62,444 bases of DNA from CAYVMD01 sp964452465. GTDB taxonomy: Bacteria > Armatimonadota > JACIXR01. Positions 33,016-40,760 of this stretch are shown piece after piece (position 1 is the first letter of the stretch; each line of letters begins with the position of its first letter). Made by a program: the position numbers and the translations under genes. The stretch is taken from positions 1 through 62,444 of the forward strand of contig CAYVMD010000008.1 of the NCBI GenBank assembly GCA_964452465.1, given 5' to 3'. The notes under the pieces were generated by a model, which saw only the letters and a program-made list of their open reading frames with translations, was not told the DNA's origin and did not search any database.

Positions 33016-34173
33016 TTAATTTTTCCTATCTCTCTCCTCTAAAAGGCGTTGATAGAGGGCAAGCAGTTTTTTAGCGCTTCCCCTCGCGGAGAAGCGCTCC
33101 GCTCCTTCGAGAGCCTTCTCCCTCAACTTTTCCCAAAGTGTCTTATTTGTCAAGACCTCATACATTTTCTGGGAGAAAAGTTCCGCGTCGGGAGGGAGAA
33201 GGAATCCATCCATCCCATCCCGCACTACCTCCTTTGCGCCATAGGCATCGGCAGCGATCACGGGAACGCCCATGGCTAACGCTTCCGTTAGCACCATCCC
33301 TTGCGTTTCGGTCGTAGAAGCGGAAACGAAGAGGCGCGCAGAGGCCAAAAAATTTCGCACCTCCTCCCGGGGGAGCAACCCTAAAAAGTGACATCTCCCC
33401 CCTATGTGGAGCTCATGCGCCAGAGAGTTAAGGTGCTTTTCCTCTGGTCCCACACCTATGATAAGAAGATAAGCATTGGGTATTTTAGCTAAGAGTTTTT
33501 TAAAAGCGAAAAGGATAACAGGGATATTTTTTTCCTTCGCCAATCTCCCCACATATATCAGAATCGGAGCTTCGGGAGGAATGCCCAATTTCTTTCTTAC
33601 AGAGGGGTCCTCCTCCCTGAACCATTTCTCCAGGTCTATACCCGTTGGTATAACCTCTATTGGGCGATAAACACCGTAATCTCGAAGGAGCTGTTTTATC
33701 GGGCTACTGGGAACTACGACTGCATCGCAGAGGTTACAAAATGTCCTGCTTAATTTTCTGAGAAATATTTTGATAAGGAAAGGAGGGAAGGGATAACCGT
33801 AATGAGAAAATTCCTCGTATATAGTATGATAGGTGGTCACCAACACACAGTTGTTCTTTCTTGCCAGATATCTCGCCACCCATCCTAATAGAAAGGGAGT
33901 TTGAGCATGCACCACATCCACTTTCAAAGTAGGGAATGTAGAAAAGATCTTGCGAGAGAAAGGAATCGGGAGAGGATACTCGGGATGGTGAGGAAAGCGA
34001 AAAGAGGAAAAACGAAAGACCGAAGAATCATCATCTATATAAGAGGGGTAGCGAGGAGCGAAGAAGAAAATCTTACAACCTAAGGCACTCAAGTGGGAAG
34101 CAAAGGTATCAATAGAGATAGAAACCCCATTGACTATGGGGCGAAAAGATTCACTAAAGATGGCAACTACCAT
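33016..34173 (-). CDS. GT4-family glycosyltransferase
   Basis: 385 residues of GT-B fold. N-terminal FSESFRPIVNGVSISI and VHAQTPFLLGWVARYLA, central PIEVIPTGIDLEKW and ILIYVGRLAKEKNI, and the C-terminal EX7E donor site in STTETQGMVLTEALAMGVPV fit the subgroup that includes diacylglycerol glucosyltransferases and mannosyltransferases. It is probably a cytoplasmic, membrane-associated enzyme of glycolipid or surface sugar synthesis. It precedes the GH20 gene with a 1-nt gap. Confidence 0.94.
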   Translation of the reverse strand: MVVAIFSESFRPIVNGVSISIDTFASHLSALGCKIFFFAPRYPSYIDDDSSVFRFSSFRFPHHPEYPLPIPFSRKIFSTFPTLKVDVVHAQTPFLLGWVARYLARKNNCVLVTTYHTIYEEFSHYGYPFPPFLIKIFLRKLSRTFCNLCDAVVVPSSPIKQLLRDYGVYRPIEVIPTGIDLEKWFREEDPSVRKKLGIPPEAPILIYVGRLAKEKNIPVILFAFKKLLAKIPNAYLLIIGVGPEEKHLNSLAHELHIGGRCHFLGLLPREEVRNFLASARLFVSASTTETQGMVLTEALAMGVPVIAADAYGAKEVVRDGMDGFLLPPDAELFSQKMYEVLTNKTLWEKLREKALEGAERFSARGSAKKLLALYQRLLEERDRKN

Positions 34174-34228
34174 CTCCCCTTTTGAGGTTAGGAGCTTTTC
34201 TCTATCGATTTTTTTATTCAGGACCTTT

Positions 34229-34495
34229 TTATTTGGTCCGCGACTCCAAGAGGAATCTTATTGCGGTGCGCTCTTCCCCGTCTATAATCACGGTGTGGAA
34301 GGAAGGAGCAGCGACCAAATCTATGCCGTTAGGAGCCACATAGCCTCTTGCGATGGCGATGGATTTAACCGCCTGATTCACCGCTCCTGCTCCTACCGCT
34401 TGCACAGTAACTTCTCCTTCCCTCCGCATAACCGCAGCAATGGCGCCTGCTACCGCCTTAGGTGAGGAGTTAGCCGATACCTTTAATATCTCCAT
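34229..34495 (-). CDS. spoVS: Stage V sporulation protein S
   Basis: 88 residues, almost entirely covered by the SpoVS family: MEILKVSANSSPKAVAGAIA, AVGAGAVNQAVKSIAIARGY, a small Alba-like nucleic-acid-binding fold. In non-sporulating thermophiles this protein is conserved with unknown role, likely regulatory. Strong AAGGAGG site and own promoter. Confidence 0.97.
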   Translation of the reverse strand: MEILKVSANSSPKAVAGAIAAVMRREGEVTVQAVGAGAVNQAVKSIAIARGYVAPNGIDLVAAPSFHTVIIDGEERTAIRFLLESRTK

Positions 34496-34580
34496 TTCTT
34501 CAACCTCCTTCTTTATCCTTTTCTTCTATATACCATCGACTTTGTCTTCCCGTGTAGCGCATTGATATGGAGTTTTAAGA

Positions 34581-34609
34581 AGTTTAGCTAAAGGCGAGTA
34601 CGCTGTCAA
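34581..34609 (-). promoter_or_regulatory. Promoter for spoVS
   Basis: Minus strand TTGACA (34604-34609), 17-bp spacer, TAAACT (34581-34586), about 85 nt upstream of the start codon. It is divergent from the next promoter. Confidence 0.55.
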
Positions 34610-34691
34610 GAGATTTTTAGTCAGCCGGGCGCCTTGCCCTCTGGGCTCCATCTTGCATTAGATTGGAAACTTTTGAAGAAGCACGGGGGAG

Positions 34692-34720
34692 TTGACCAAT
34701 TTTCCCAAGATCCCTATAAT
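34692..34720 (+). promoter_or_regulatory. Promoter for the SPOR-smpB unit
   Basis: TTGACC (34692-34697), 17-bp spacer, perfect TATAAT (34715-34720), followed within a few bases by AAGGAAAGGAG. A transcript from it would have its ribosome site almost at the 5' end. Confidence 0.65.
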
Positions 34721-34777
34721 TTTAAGGAAAGGAGTTGAAGAGAAATCGGGAAAGGTGGGATACTCAAAAACATAGCC

Positions 34778-35386
34778 TTGGCCTTTGGCGTGGCCTTCGT
34801 GCTGATCCTTTCCTTCGCGGTAGGATTCATGACGGGGTCAAAGCTCTCCACCCATGAAAGCACCTCGCCATCTTGGGAAGAGGTGGTTCCCCGGGGAAGA
34901 AAGGCTATGCCCGAACCCCCCACTGAGCAAAGGCCTTCCCTACCCTCAACGCCCATTTTCATAATCCCTCAAAAGCCACAACCTCCCGTTGTCTCGCCCC
35001 TCACACCCCCCACAAGGAAACCGCCGGAGGTGAAACCCGAGGAGAAACCAAGGGAAGTGAGGGTCGAAGAAGCCCCACGAGAGGTGAAGCCCGAAGAGAA
35101 ACCAAGGGAAGCGATGATCGAAGAAGCCCCACGAGAGGTGAAGCCCGAAGAGAGGCCCCAACAAGGGGTCAGCAAAATGTTTAGGGTAATGATAGGTCCT
35201 ATGGGGGAAGAAGAAGCTAAGAAGCTAAGGGAAAAATTAAAAGAAGAAGGCAAAGAAGCAATACTCATCCCTACGGAGAGGGGTTATAAGCTCCAGATGG
35301 GGGCTTTTTTGCAAAGGGAAAATGCCGAGGTATTAGTGAACGAGTTGAAGAAGCAAGGGTATTCCCCTTTCCTTGAGGAAAGATGA
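34778..35386 (+). CDS. Membrane-anchored SPOR-domain protein, start uncertain
   Basis: About 202 residues from the TTG at 34778. An N-terminal membrane helix (AFGVAFVLILSFAVGFMTG), a Pro/Glu-rich linker with an 18-residue repeat, and a C-terminal SPOR domain (MFRVMIGPMGEEEAKKLREKL to NELKKQGYSPF) that binds denuded peptidoglycan at division sites. The start is odd: the only Shine-Dalgarno (AAAGGAG, 34728-34734) points to an in-frame ATC at 34745. That would add GKGGILKNIA with two lysines before the helix, a more normal topology. No ATG, GTG or TTG lies in frame there. Either a rare start or a base error is possible. The end overlaps smpB by 4 nt. Confidence 0.75.
   Translation: MAFGVAFVLILSFAVGFMTGSKLSTHESTSPSWEEVVPRGRKAMPEPPTEQRPSLPSTPIFIIPQKPQPPVVSPLTPPTRKPPEVKPEEKPREVRVEEAPREVKPEEKPREAMIEEAPREVKPEERPQQGVSKMFRVMIGPMGEEEAKKLREKLKEEGKEAILIPTERGYKLQMGAFLQRENAEVLVNELKKQGYSPFLEER
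35027..35161 (+). repeat. In-gene 54-bp tandem repeat
   Basis: Two full 54-bp units (35027-35080, 35081-35134) and half of a third inside the SPOR gene, each encoding EVKPEEKPREx-x-EEAPR. They lengthen the charged Pro/Glu linker between membrane helix and SPOR domain. Copy number could vary between strains. Confidence 0.9.
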
Positions 35387-35832
35387 AGGAGAAGGTCATC
35401 GCTACAAACAGGAAAGCTTATCACTTCTACGATATAGAAGAGACTATAGAAGCAGGGATCGTGCTCACCGGTTCAGAAATAAAGAGCATAAGGGAAGGGA
35501 AGGCGAGCGTTAACGAGGGTTTCGCAAGGTTAGAGAGAGGAGAATTGTGGTTGTTTAACATGCACATTTCTCCCTATGATAAGGGAGGGATTAACAACCC
35601 GGACCCCCGGAGGCCGCGGAAGCTATTGCTCAGAAAGAAAGAGATAGAACGCCTGGCGGGGAAAATCCTTCAAAGGGGTTATACTTTGATTCCTCTGAGG
35701 TTATATATAAAAGGGAGGTGGGCTAAGGTGGAATTGGGATTAGCACGGGGGAAGAAGATGTATGATAGGAGGAGGGAGATAGCTGAGAGGGATACCCAAC
35801 GAGAAATGGAAAGGATGATCAAAGGGAGATGA
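35383..35832 (+). CDS. smpB: SsrA-binding protein
   Basis: 149 residues, usual length. Motifs: ATNRKAYHFYDIEETIEAGIVLTGSE at the N-terminus (core), GKASVNEGFARLERGELWLFNMHISPY, and the basic C-terminal tail ARGKKMYDRR, which acts in the decoding centre. It delivers tmRNA to stalled ribosomes. It overlaps the SPOR gene and the following gene by 4 nt each (ATGA). The tmRNA gene itself is not in this window as far as I can see. Confidence 0.97.
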   Translation: MKEKVIATNRKAYHFYDIEETIEAGIVLTGSEIKSIREGKASVNEGFARLERGELWLFNMHISPYDKGGINNPDPRRPRKLLLRKKEIERLAGKILQRGYTLIPLRLYIKGRWAKVELGLARGKKMYDRRREIAERDTQREMERMIKGR

Positions 35833-36233
35833 ATGAAATGGGAGAAGCAGCTATATCACACGATGTATTGGTGAAAGAAATAGTGAGGCAAAGATTCGAC
35901 AACCCGCAGTGGGAGGTTTTCGTGAATACGGAGGGGAAAAAGGAGAGAGGTCTTCTAATAGGAGGTAGCGTAGTATATCCGGACATAGTGGTTTTTAAGA
36001 TAGGGACGAACGAAGTAATAGGAGTAGGGGAAATAGAGACGGAAGAAACCGTGAGCGAGGAAAGGGCAAGAAGGTGGCAGGCGCTGAGCAGAGTGGTGCC
36101 TTCTCTATGGCTTTATGTCCCTAAAAGCAAACTGGAGGAGGCACGGAAGTTGATAAAGGATCGAAGGTTGAAGAACACGATGCTTCGCCTTTGGGAGAGC
36201 ACGGAAGGGATCGTTTCGGTCATCGAACCTTGA
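35829..36233 (+). CDS. Conserved hypothetical, possible PD-(D/E)XK nuclease-like fold
   Basis: 134 residues. Not a family I can name. The layout is suggestive: YPDIVVF (Asp52) then VIGVGEIETEE (Glu68, Glu70) with strands around them, resembling the PD...(D/E)X(K/E) core of restriction-like nucleases, followed by a helix (SEERARRWQALSRV) and LWLYVPKSKLEEARKL. The canonical Lys is Glu here, as in some divergent members. It is coupled to smpB by a 4-nt overlap; ATG at 35838 is an alternative start. Any link to mRNA or DNA cleavage is inference. Confidence 0.7.
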   Translation: MNEMGEAAISHDVLVKEIVRQRFDNPQWEVFVNTEGKKERGLLIGGSVVYPDIVVFKIGTNEVIGVGEIETEETVSEERARRWQALSRVVPSLWLYVPKSKLEEARKLIKDRRLKNTMLRLWESTEGIVSVIEP

Positions 36234-36245
36234 ATAATTCTCAAA

Positions 36246-37094
36246 TTATCGACGGTGTAAGAAAGGGGAAGAGTGGGAAATTTTGGTTTTTAAATTAGCG
36301 AGGCATTCATAAGGAACGTATGGTTTACCTATAGGGATATTCCCTTGGGGATCGGGGCCATGGGCATCAGAGCCCCCCGTGGGGAGGAGGGAGAATCTCT
36401 GAGCCAACTGAAGGTAGTGTTCCACATCTTGGGGGGAATGGGCAGGGTGCCAAACTTCTATTCCTTGTAAGCCTTCTTTGATCATGGAAGGGAGGAGGAA
36501 ATCCAACTGTGATTTCCCCGGATGGGCTAGGACTGCGATGCCACCTACCAGATTTATCAACCTTATGGCGGAATCCCAAGACATTGAAAAGCGAGGCACA
36601 TAACCTACCGCTCCCTTTATCAAAAATTTGGAAAAGGCCTCCTCCCAATTTCGGGCGTATCCCTTAAGCACTAAAGCCTGGGCTATATGGGGTCTACCAA
36701 TCGCCTCCCCTTCCGCGATGGAAATCACTTCGTCGAAAGAGATCCTAAAACCTGCGCCTTGCAGCTTCCGCACCATCTGCTTCAACCTCTTTAGCCTTGC
36801 CTCTCTTTGCTTCTTCAAAGCTTCCTGTAGGTAGGGCGAATGGATATCCACCATATAGCCCAGGATATGCAACTCTTTCTCGCCCAAATCGGTATTTATC
36901 TCTACCGCCGGGACGACCTCTATGCCTTGTGCTTCTCCTTCTTGTATTGCTTCATCAACGCCGGCTATCGTATCATGATCGCATATCGCTATCGCACCTA
37001 GACCTAAGTTTTTAGCGATCCTTACTACTTCACGCGCCCTCCATTGTCCGTCGGAGGAAGTAGTATGGATGTGAAGGTCTATCCAATCCTTCAA
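36246..37094 (-). CDS. PHP-domain phosphatase (RNase AM / nucleoside bisphosphate phosphatase type)
   Basis: 282 residues. N-terminal DLHIHTTSSDGQW (metal ligands), AICDHDTIAGVDEA, VPAVEINT, GRPHIAQALVLKGY, AVLAHPGKSQ and SDAHGPD are the full PHP set of the TrpH/YciV group, which removes phosphates from 3',5'-nucleoside bisphosphates or trims RNA 5' ends. Last gene of a four-gene coupled operon; it overlaps the CCA transferase gene by 4 nt, consistent with RNA metabolism. Confidence 0.92.
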   Translation of the reverse strand: MKDWIDLHIHTTSSDGQWRAREVVRIAKNLGLGAIAICDHDTIAGVDEAIQEGEAQGIEVVPAVEINTDLGEKELHILGYMVDIHSPYLQEALKKQREARLKRLKQMVRKLQGAGFRISFDEVISIAEGEAIGRPHIAQALVLKGYARNWEEAFSKFLIKGAVGYVPRFSMSWDSAIRLINLVGGIAVLAHPGKSQLDFLLPSMIKEGLQGIEVWHPAHSPQDVEHYLQLAQRFSLLPTGGSDAHGPDPQGNIPIGKPYVPYECLANLKTKISHSSPFLHRR

Positions 37095-38455
37095 GACTCT
37101 TCGTTGATCAAACGGCGCACGAACTCCAAGGCTTCTTCTTTGGTATTGATCAGTCCTTCGGCGTAAGCCTCCTCGGTTAAGCGAAGGAATCTCCCGATGG
37201 TTGCACCAGGTAGAGAGCCGAACTCCTGCACGATGTCTCTGCCGGTGAGGATCTTTCTGGGACGCCTGCTTTCCCGTTTCGCTTCTTCTATCAGACGTAG
37301 CGTGAGCTGTTTGTGTTTCTCGAGGTCTTCCTCGCTGACTCCCTTGAGAGCAAGTTTGTCGGCATAGGAGAGGAGAAGAAGGAGAACAGCATCCTCCTTC
37401 AGGTCCTGGAAGAAGCGGTAGATAACCCTATGGGAAAGATCACCGAAGTGGCTCAGAAATCCAGGGCGGAGGTGATGCCTTACTAATCTGCGAAGGGTCC
37501 TCACATCCTTCTTGGATAAACGCAACCTCCTGCCTAGTTCCCTCATCATCGTTTCACCAAGGATATCGTGCCCGATGAAGCGAAGGGTGCCATCTGGCTC
37601 CACTCTACGAGTAGCGAATTTCCCAACATCGTGCACTAAAGCACCCAACTTAAGCAGCAGAAGGTCCTTTCCTTCTATTTCTACGCCGCCGAAGCCCTCT
37701 TCCAACAACTTCTCTACCTGCTTTAAAACCTCTATGGAGTGTTGAAGCACATCCTCCTCCCCGGAAGCATACTGGGGCACTCCCTTGAGGGCGGTTAATT
37801 CGGGGAAGATGCCCATCAAAATACCAAGGTCATCCATCAATTGGATATAAGGGTAAGAAGGATTTATCCGGAAGATATGGAATAATTCCTCCTTTACCCT
37901 TTCGGGAGGAGCTTGGGTTATGAGGTGAGCATTTCTCTTAATAGCCTCCTTGGTTTCCTCTTCGATCTCGAATTGAAGCACCGCGGATAACCTCACCGCT
38001 CTCAGCAATCTGATGGGGTCCTCCAAGAATGCTGATTCGGAGATCATCCTCAAGATTTTAGCTTCTATATCCTTTCGCCCATTGAAGGGATCGATGATCG
38101 TTTGGAGATCAGAGAGGGGGACCGCCAAGGCATTAGCTGTGAAGTCTCGCCTCTCCATGTCCTCCTCTATGGTTCCTTTGAAGCCTGATACATCCACCTG
38201 AATCCTCCCCGGCAATAGACACCTTATGATGCGGTAACCGTTCATCACCACTATTTTACCCCCCAGTTGGGAGGCTATGTCGTTGGCGAAAAGGAGAGGG
38301 TCACCATCGACGGCGATGTCTATATCCTTCGTCTCCTTACCGAGGATCAAGTCCCTCACAAAGCCACCTACGAGGTAGGCGTTGAGGGAACGTTCCCGGG
38401 CTATCTTGTCTACCTCTTCCAGGACTATTTTTGTAACAAGGTCCAACTCTTTCAT
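37091..38455 (-). CDS. CCA tRNA nucleotidyltransferase with HD domain
   Basis: 454 residues. Class II nucleotidyltransferase head with AYLVGGFVRDLILGKE and DIDIAV (catalytic Asp pair, about 27-50), RRDFTANALAVPL, DPIRLLRAVRLS (neck), then a C-terminal HD phosphohydrolase domain (LGALVHDVGKFATRR, FIGHDILG, VRHHLRP). It adds or repairs CCA ends of tRNA; some thermophiles split this into A- and CC-adding enzymes, and that cannot be decided here. Coupled by 4-nt overlaps on both sides. Confidence 0.94.
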   Translation of the reverse strand: MKELDLVTKIVLEEVDKIARERSLNAYLVGGFVRDLILGKETKDIDIAVDGDPLLFANDIASQLGGKIVVMNGYRIIRCLLPGRIQVDVSGFKGTIEEDMERRDFTANALAVPLSDLQTIIDPFNGRKDIEAKILRMISESAFLEDPIRLLRAVRLSAVLQFEIEEETKEAIKRNAHLITQAPPERVKEELFHIFRINPSYPYIQLMDDLGILMGIFPELTALKGVPQYASGEEDVLQHSIEVLKQVEKLLEEGFGGVEIEGKDLLLLKLGALVHDVGKFATRRVEPDGTLRFIGHDILGETMMRELGRRLRLSKKDVRTLRRLVRHHLRPGFLSHFGDLSHRVIYRFFQDLKEDAVLLLLLSYADKLALKGVSEEDLEKHKQLTLRLIEEAKRESRRPRKILTGRDIVQEFGSLPGATIGRFLRLTEEAYAEGLINTKEEALEFVRRLINEES

Positions 38456-39576
38456 AGCGTCATACCCCCTATTTTAAGGATTTTTGTTATCTCCCTTGCT
38501 GTCCTTTGAAGCAACAAAGGAGTTTGTTTCATAGCTTGTTTTAGCGTCATCGGCTTCGGAGCGATACCCAGGATCGCGGTTATCCCCATATCGTAAAGGG
38601 CATCCTCATCTTCTACCCAACCTGCCAATGCTATTATCGGGATCCCTTTGGCATACCTCGCGACTCCCGCTATCGCTTTCCCGAAGGCGGTTTGCTTGTC
38701 TATTTTCCCTTCTCCTGTAAAGATCAATTGAGCGTCCTTTATTCTCTCGGGAAAATCGATTAATTCGAATATGGTTTCTATCCCCGGGGAGATTTGGGCA
38801 TCTAAGAGAGCTACCAAGCCTGCTCCCAAACCACCCGCTGCTCCCCCTCCGGGGAGATCCTTTATATCCTTCCCTAATTCTTTCTTAACGACCTCCGCAA
38901 AACGGAGCAGTGCTTCTTCCAATACCGGTATATCTTCCATCTTTGCACCTTTCTGAAGGGCATATACTCTTGCCGCATCCAGCAACGGATTAGCGACATC
39001 GCTTGCCACCATAATTTTAACCTCTTTTATCCGTTCGTCAAGGCCTCCCATATCTATGTGCTCCAACTTCAACAACCCCTCGGCGCCCGGCGGTATATCC
39101 TGCCCATCCTTGTCAACGGCCCTCACTCCCAAGGCTTGAGCCATTCCCACCCCTGCATCGGTGGTCGCGGACCCCCCTATGCCTACTATGATCCTTTTAA
39201 CACCTTCCTTCAGGGCATATCGGATCAACTCACCCACGCCCCGAGTAGTTGTCTTGAAAGGATCACGCAGAGGAGGAGGAACTAGGGAGAGCCCCGCTGC
39301 TTGGGCCATCTCCACAACCGCAGTCTCGCCATCCCCTAAGATGGCGAAATGGGCCTCCACGGGCTTACCCAAAGGCCCCGTAACCTTTCTCCTGATCAAT
39401 CTACCGTTCGTTGCCTTCGCCAAAATATAAGCGGTTCCCTCCCCGCCATCGGCAAGGGGCAGCTCCAAGATCTCCGCTTCAGGGAGGACCTCCCTGATCC
39501 CCTTAGCGATGGCAAAAGAAACCTCCCAGGCAGGGAGGCTTCCCTTGAAGGAATCGGGACACACCACGATCTTCAT
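38452..39576 (-). CDS. Glycerate kinase (GarK/GlxK family)
   Basis: 374 residues of the class II glycerate 2-kinase family: MKIVVCPDSFKGSLPAWEV, LPLADGGEGT, IVGIGGSATTDAGVGMAQALG, LPGGGAAGGLGAGLVA and IFTGEGKIDKQTAFGK. It phosphorylates D-glycerate to 2-phosphoglycerate with ATP in the cytoplasm, feeding lower glycolysis. It is coupled to an orphan PTS EIIB upstream and the CCA transferase downstream by 4-nt overlaps. No glycerate-producing enzyme is adjacent. Confidence 0.96.
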   Translation of the reverse strand: MKIVVCPDSFKGSLPAWEVSFAIAKGIREVLPEAEILELPLADGGEGTAYILAKATNGRLIRRKVTGPLGKPVEAHFAILGDGETAVVEMAQAAGLSLVPPPLRDPFKTTTRGVGELIRYALKEGVKRIIVGIGGSATTDAGVGMAQALGVRAVDKDGQDIPPGAEGLLKLEHIDMGGLDERIKEVKIMVASDVANPLLDAARVYALQKGAKMEDIPVLEEALLRFAEVVKKELGKDIKDLPGGGAAGGLGAGLVALLDAQISPGIETIFELIDFPERIKDAQLIFTGEGKIDKQTAFGKAIAGVARYAKGIPIIALAGWVEDEDALYDMGITAILGIAPKPMTLKQAMKQTPLLLQRTAREITKILKIGGMTL

Positions 39577-39812
39577 TTTTTCCCTAAAATGCTCCTCAAC
39601 TCGGCTTCTATCGCCTCGGCTGTAGTGCCAAAGACAACCTGAATGGCGTTGCCCATGCGCACTACGCCCAAAGCGCCAAGCCTTTTAAGTTGGGCATCGT
39701 TCACAAGAGATGGTTCTTTCACCTCTAACCGTAGGCGGGTTATGCAAGCGTCCATACTCTTTATATTCTCCTCCCCGCCTAATGCGGTTAGAATTTCCTC
39801 TGCCTTACCCAT
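39573..39812 (-). CDS. Stand-alone glucose-type PTS EIIB domain
   Basis: 79 residues that are only the EIIB domain of the glucose/GlcNAc PTS family: ILTALGGEENIKSMDACITRLRL with the phosphorylatable Cys23, then LGVVRMGNAIQVVFGTTAE. EIIB normally passes phosphate from EIIA to a sugar in the EIIC channel, but no EIIC, EIIA, HPr or EI gene is in the window. A regulatory or phosphate-relay role is possible. The ATG has no Shine-Dalgarno and lies about 18 nt downstream of a TATAAT box, so the mRNA is nearly leaderless. Confidence 0.93.
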   Translation of the reverse strand: MGKAEEILTALGGEENIKSMDACITRLRLEVKEPSLVNDAQLKRLGALGVVRMGNAIQVVFGTTAEAIEAELRSILGKK

Positions 39813-39829
39813 TTTTAAAAACCGTATAT

Positions 39830-39858
39830 ATTATAACACCCTTCCTCTGCACCGGCAA
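39830..39858 (-). promoter_or_regulatory. Promoter for the EIIB-glycerate kinase operon
   Basis: Minus strand TTGCCG (39853-39858), 17-bp spacer, perfect TATAAT (39830-39835). The predicted start is roughly 10 nt from the ATG, with no ribosome site. Confidence 0.7.
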
Positions 39859-39886
39859 CTACGAGATTTCTAAAACGATAAATTTC

Positions 39887-39920
39887 ACAGATTTGACAAA
39901 TAAAAGAGACAGATTTGACA
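39887..39920 (+). other. Direct repeat overlapping a -35 box (possible operator)
   Basis: ACAGATTTGACA occurs at 39887-39898 and again at 39909-39920, 22 bp apart, that is about two helical turns. The second copy contains the TTGACA of the plus-strand promoter. This spacing suits binding of a dimeric regulator, but a duplicated promoter fragment is also possible. Confidence 0.55.
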
Positions 39921-39942
39921 CAATTTAAAGGCAGAATATATA
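39915..39942 (+). promoter_or_regulatory. Promoter for the substrate-binding protein gene (leaderless)
   Basis: Perfect TTGACA (39915-39920), 16-bp spacer, TATATA (39937-39942). The start of transcription would fall at or beside the ATG at 39948, so the mRNA would lack a leader. No Shine-Dalgarno is seen. Confidence 0.6.
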
Positions 39943-39947
39943 AGGCT

Positions 39948-40760
39948 ATGACGACGAAGAAATTTGCTCTAACGATAGTTTTAGTAGGAGGTTTGTTAGT
40001 GGTAGCGCTTGCCTTTCTCCCCTCTCTATTACCGAAAGGAAAAAGTACCCTATTCGTTTATTGTGGTGCTGCTATCAGCGAGCCCATGCGCGAGATAGGA
40101 GATGAATTTGAGAAGCGTTATTACACCAAGATAGATTATACCTTTGCAGGCTCCCCCTGCCTCCTTTCCCAAATAATCTTCACCCGCAAGGGCGACCTTT
40201 ATATGCCTGGTGAATATTGGTACATGGAACAGGCTTTGAAGAAGAACTTGATAAAGGAATGGAAGGTCGTAGCCATCTTTGAGCCGGTGATTGCAGTGCA
40301 GAAGGGAAATCCCAAGGGGATAAAATCCATACTTGATTTAAAGCGCCAAGATATAAGATTGGGCTTGGGCAGTCCCGAGCATTGCGCTGTAGGGCATATA
40401 AGCGATGAGATCTTCAAGAAAGCGGAGAAGGTTTTGGGCATGAAGGGGCTGGCAAAGGAGATCTGGGACCATGCAAGGTACATGGCGATGCAGGAGCCGG
40501 AGTTGGGCAATGCGATAAAGTTGGGGCATTTGGATGCCACGATAATTTGGCAAGCGACCGCATATCGTATAAGGAAAGAGGTAGATGTCGTGCCCATTGA
40601 TGAACGATATAGAGTGGATTCTCCCATTCCCTTGGGGATCTTGAAGTTTAGCAAAAACCCCCAAATTGCGAAGCAGTTCTTGGAGTTCGTCTCTTCCCCC
40701 ACAGGCAGGGCGATCTTCAAGAAACACGGATATACCCTCCCTGAGGAAGTCAAAAAGTGA
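39948..40760 (+). CDS. Molybdate/tungstate-type substrate-binding protein
   Basis: 270 residues from the ATG at 39948. An N-terminal membrane anchor or uncleaved signal (KFALTIVLVGGLLVVALAFLP) is followed by a ModA/WtpA-like binding protein: LFVYCGAAISEPMREIGDEF, YTFAGSPCLLSQI, DLYMPGEYWYME, LGLGSPEHCAVGHI, FLEFVSSPTGRAIFKKHGY. It should deliver an oxyanion to the permease encoded next; molybdate or tungstate is the best guess from family pattern. I reject the TTG at 39915 as start because it is the -35 box. Overlaps the permease gene by 4 nt (GTGA). Confidence 0.88.
   Translation: MTTKKFALTIVLVGGLLVVALAFLPSLLPKGKSTLFVYCGAAISEPMREIGDEFEKRYYTKIDYTFAGSPCLLSQIIFTRKGDLYMPGEYWYMEQALKKNLIKEWKVVAIFEPVIAVQKGNPKGIKSILDLKRQDIRLGLGSPEHCAVGHISDEIFKKAEKVLGMKGLAKEIWDHARYMAMQEPELGNAIKLGHLDATIIWQATAYRIRKEVDVVPIDERYRVDSPIPLGILKFSKNPQIAKQFLEFVSSPTGRAIFKKHGYTLPEEVKK

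Noticed and set aside
36628..36834. Overlapping plus-strand frame opposite the PHP gene
   Set aside because: No ribosome site and no family pattern; the PHP motifs on the other strand are complete.
39915..39947. TTG start for the substrate-binding protein
   Set aside because: That TTG is the first half of a perfect TTGACA -35 box with a matching -10; the ATG at 39948 gives a normal N-terminus.
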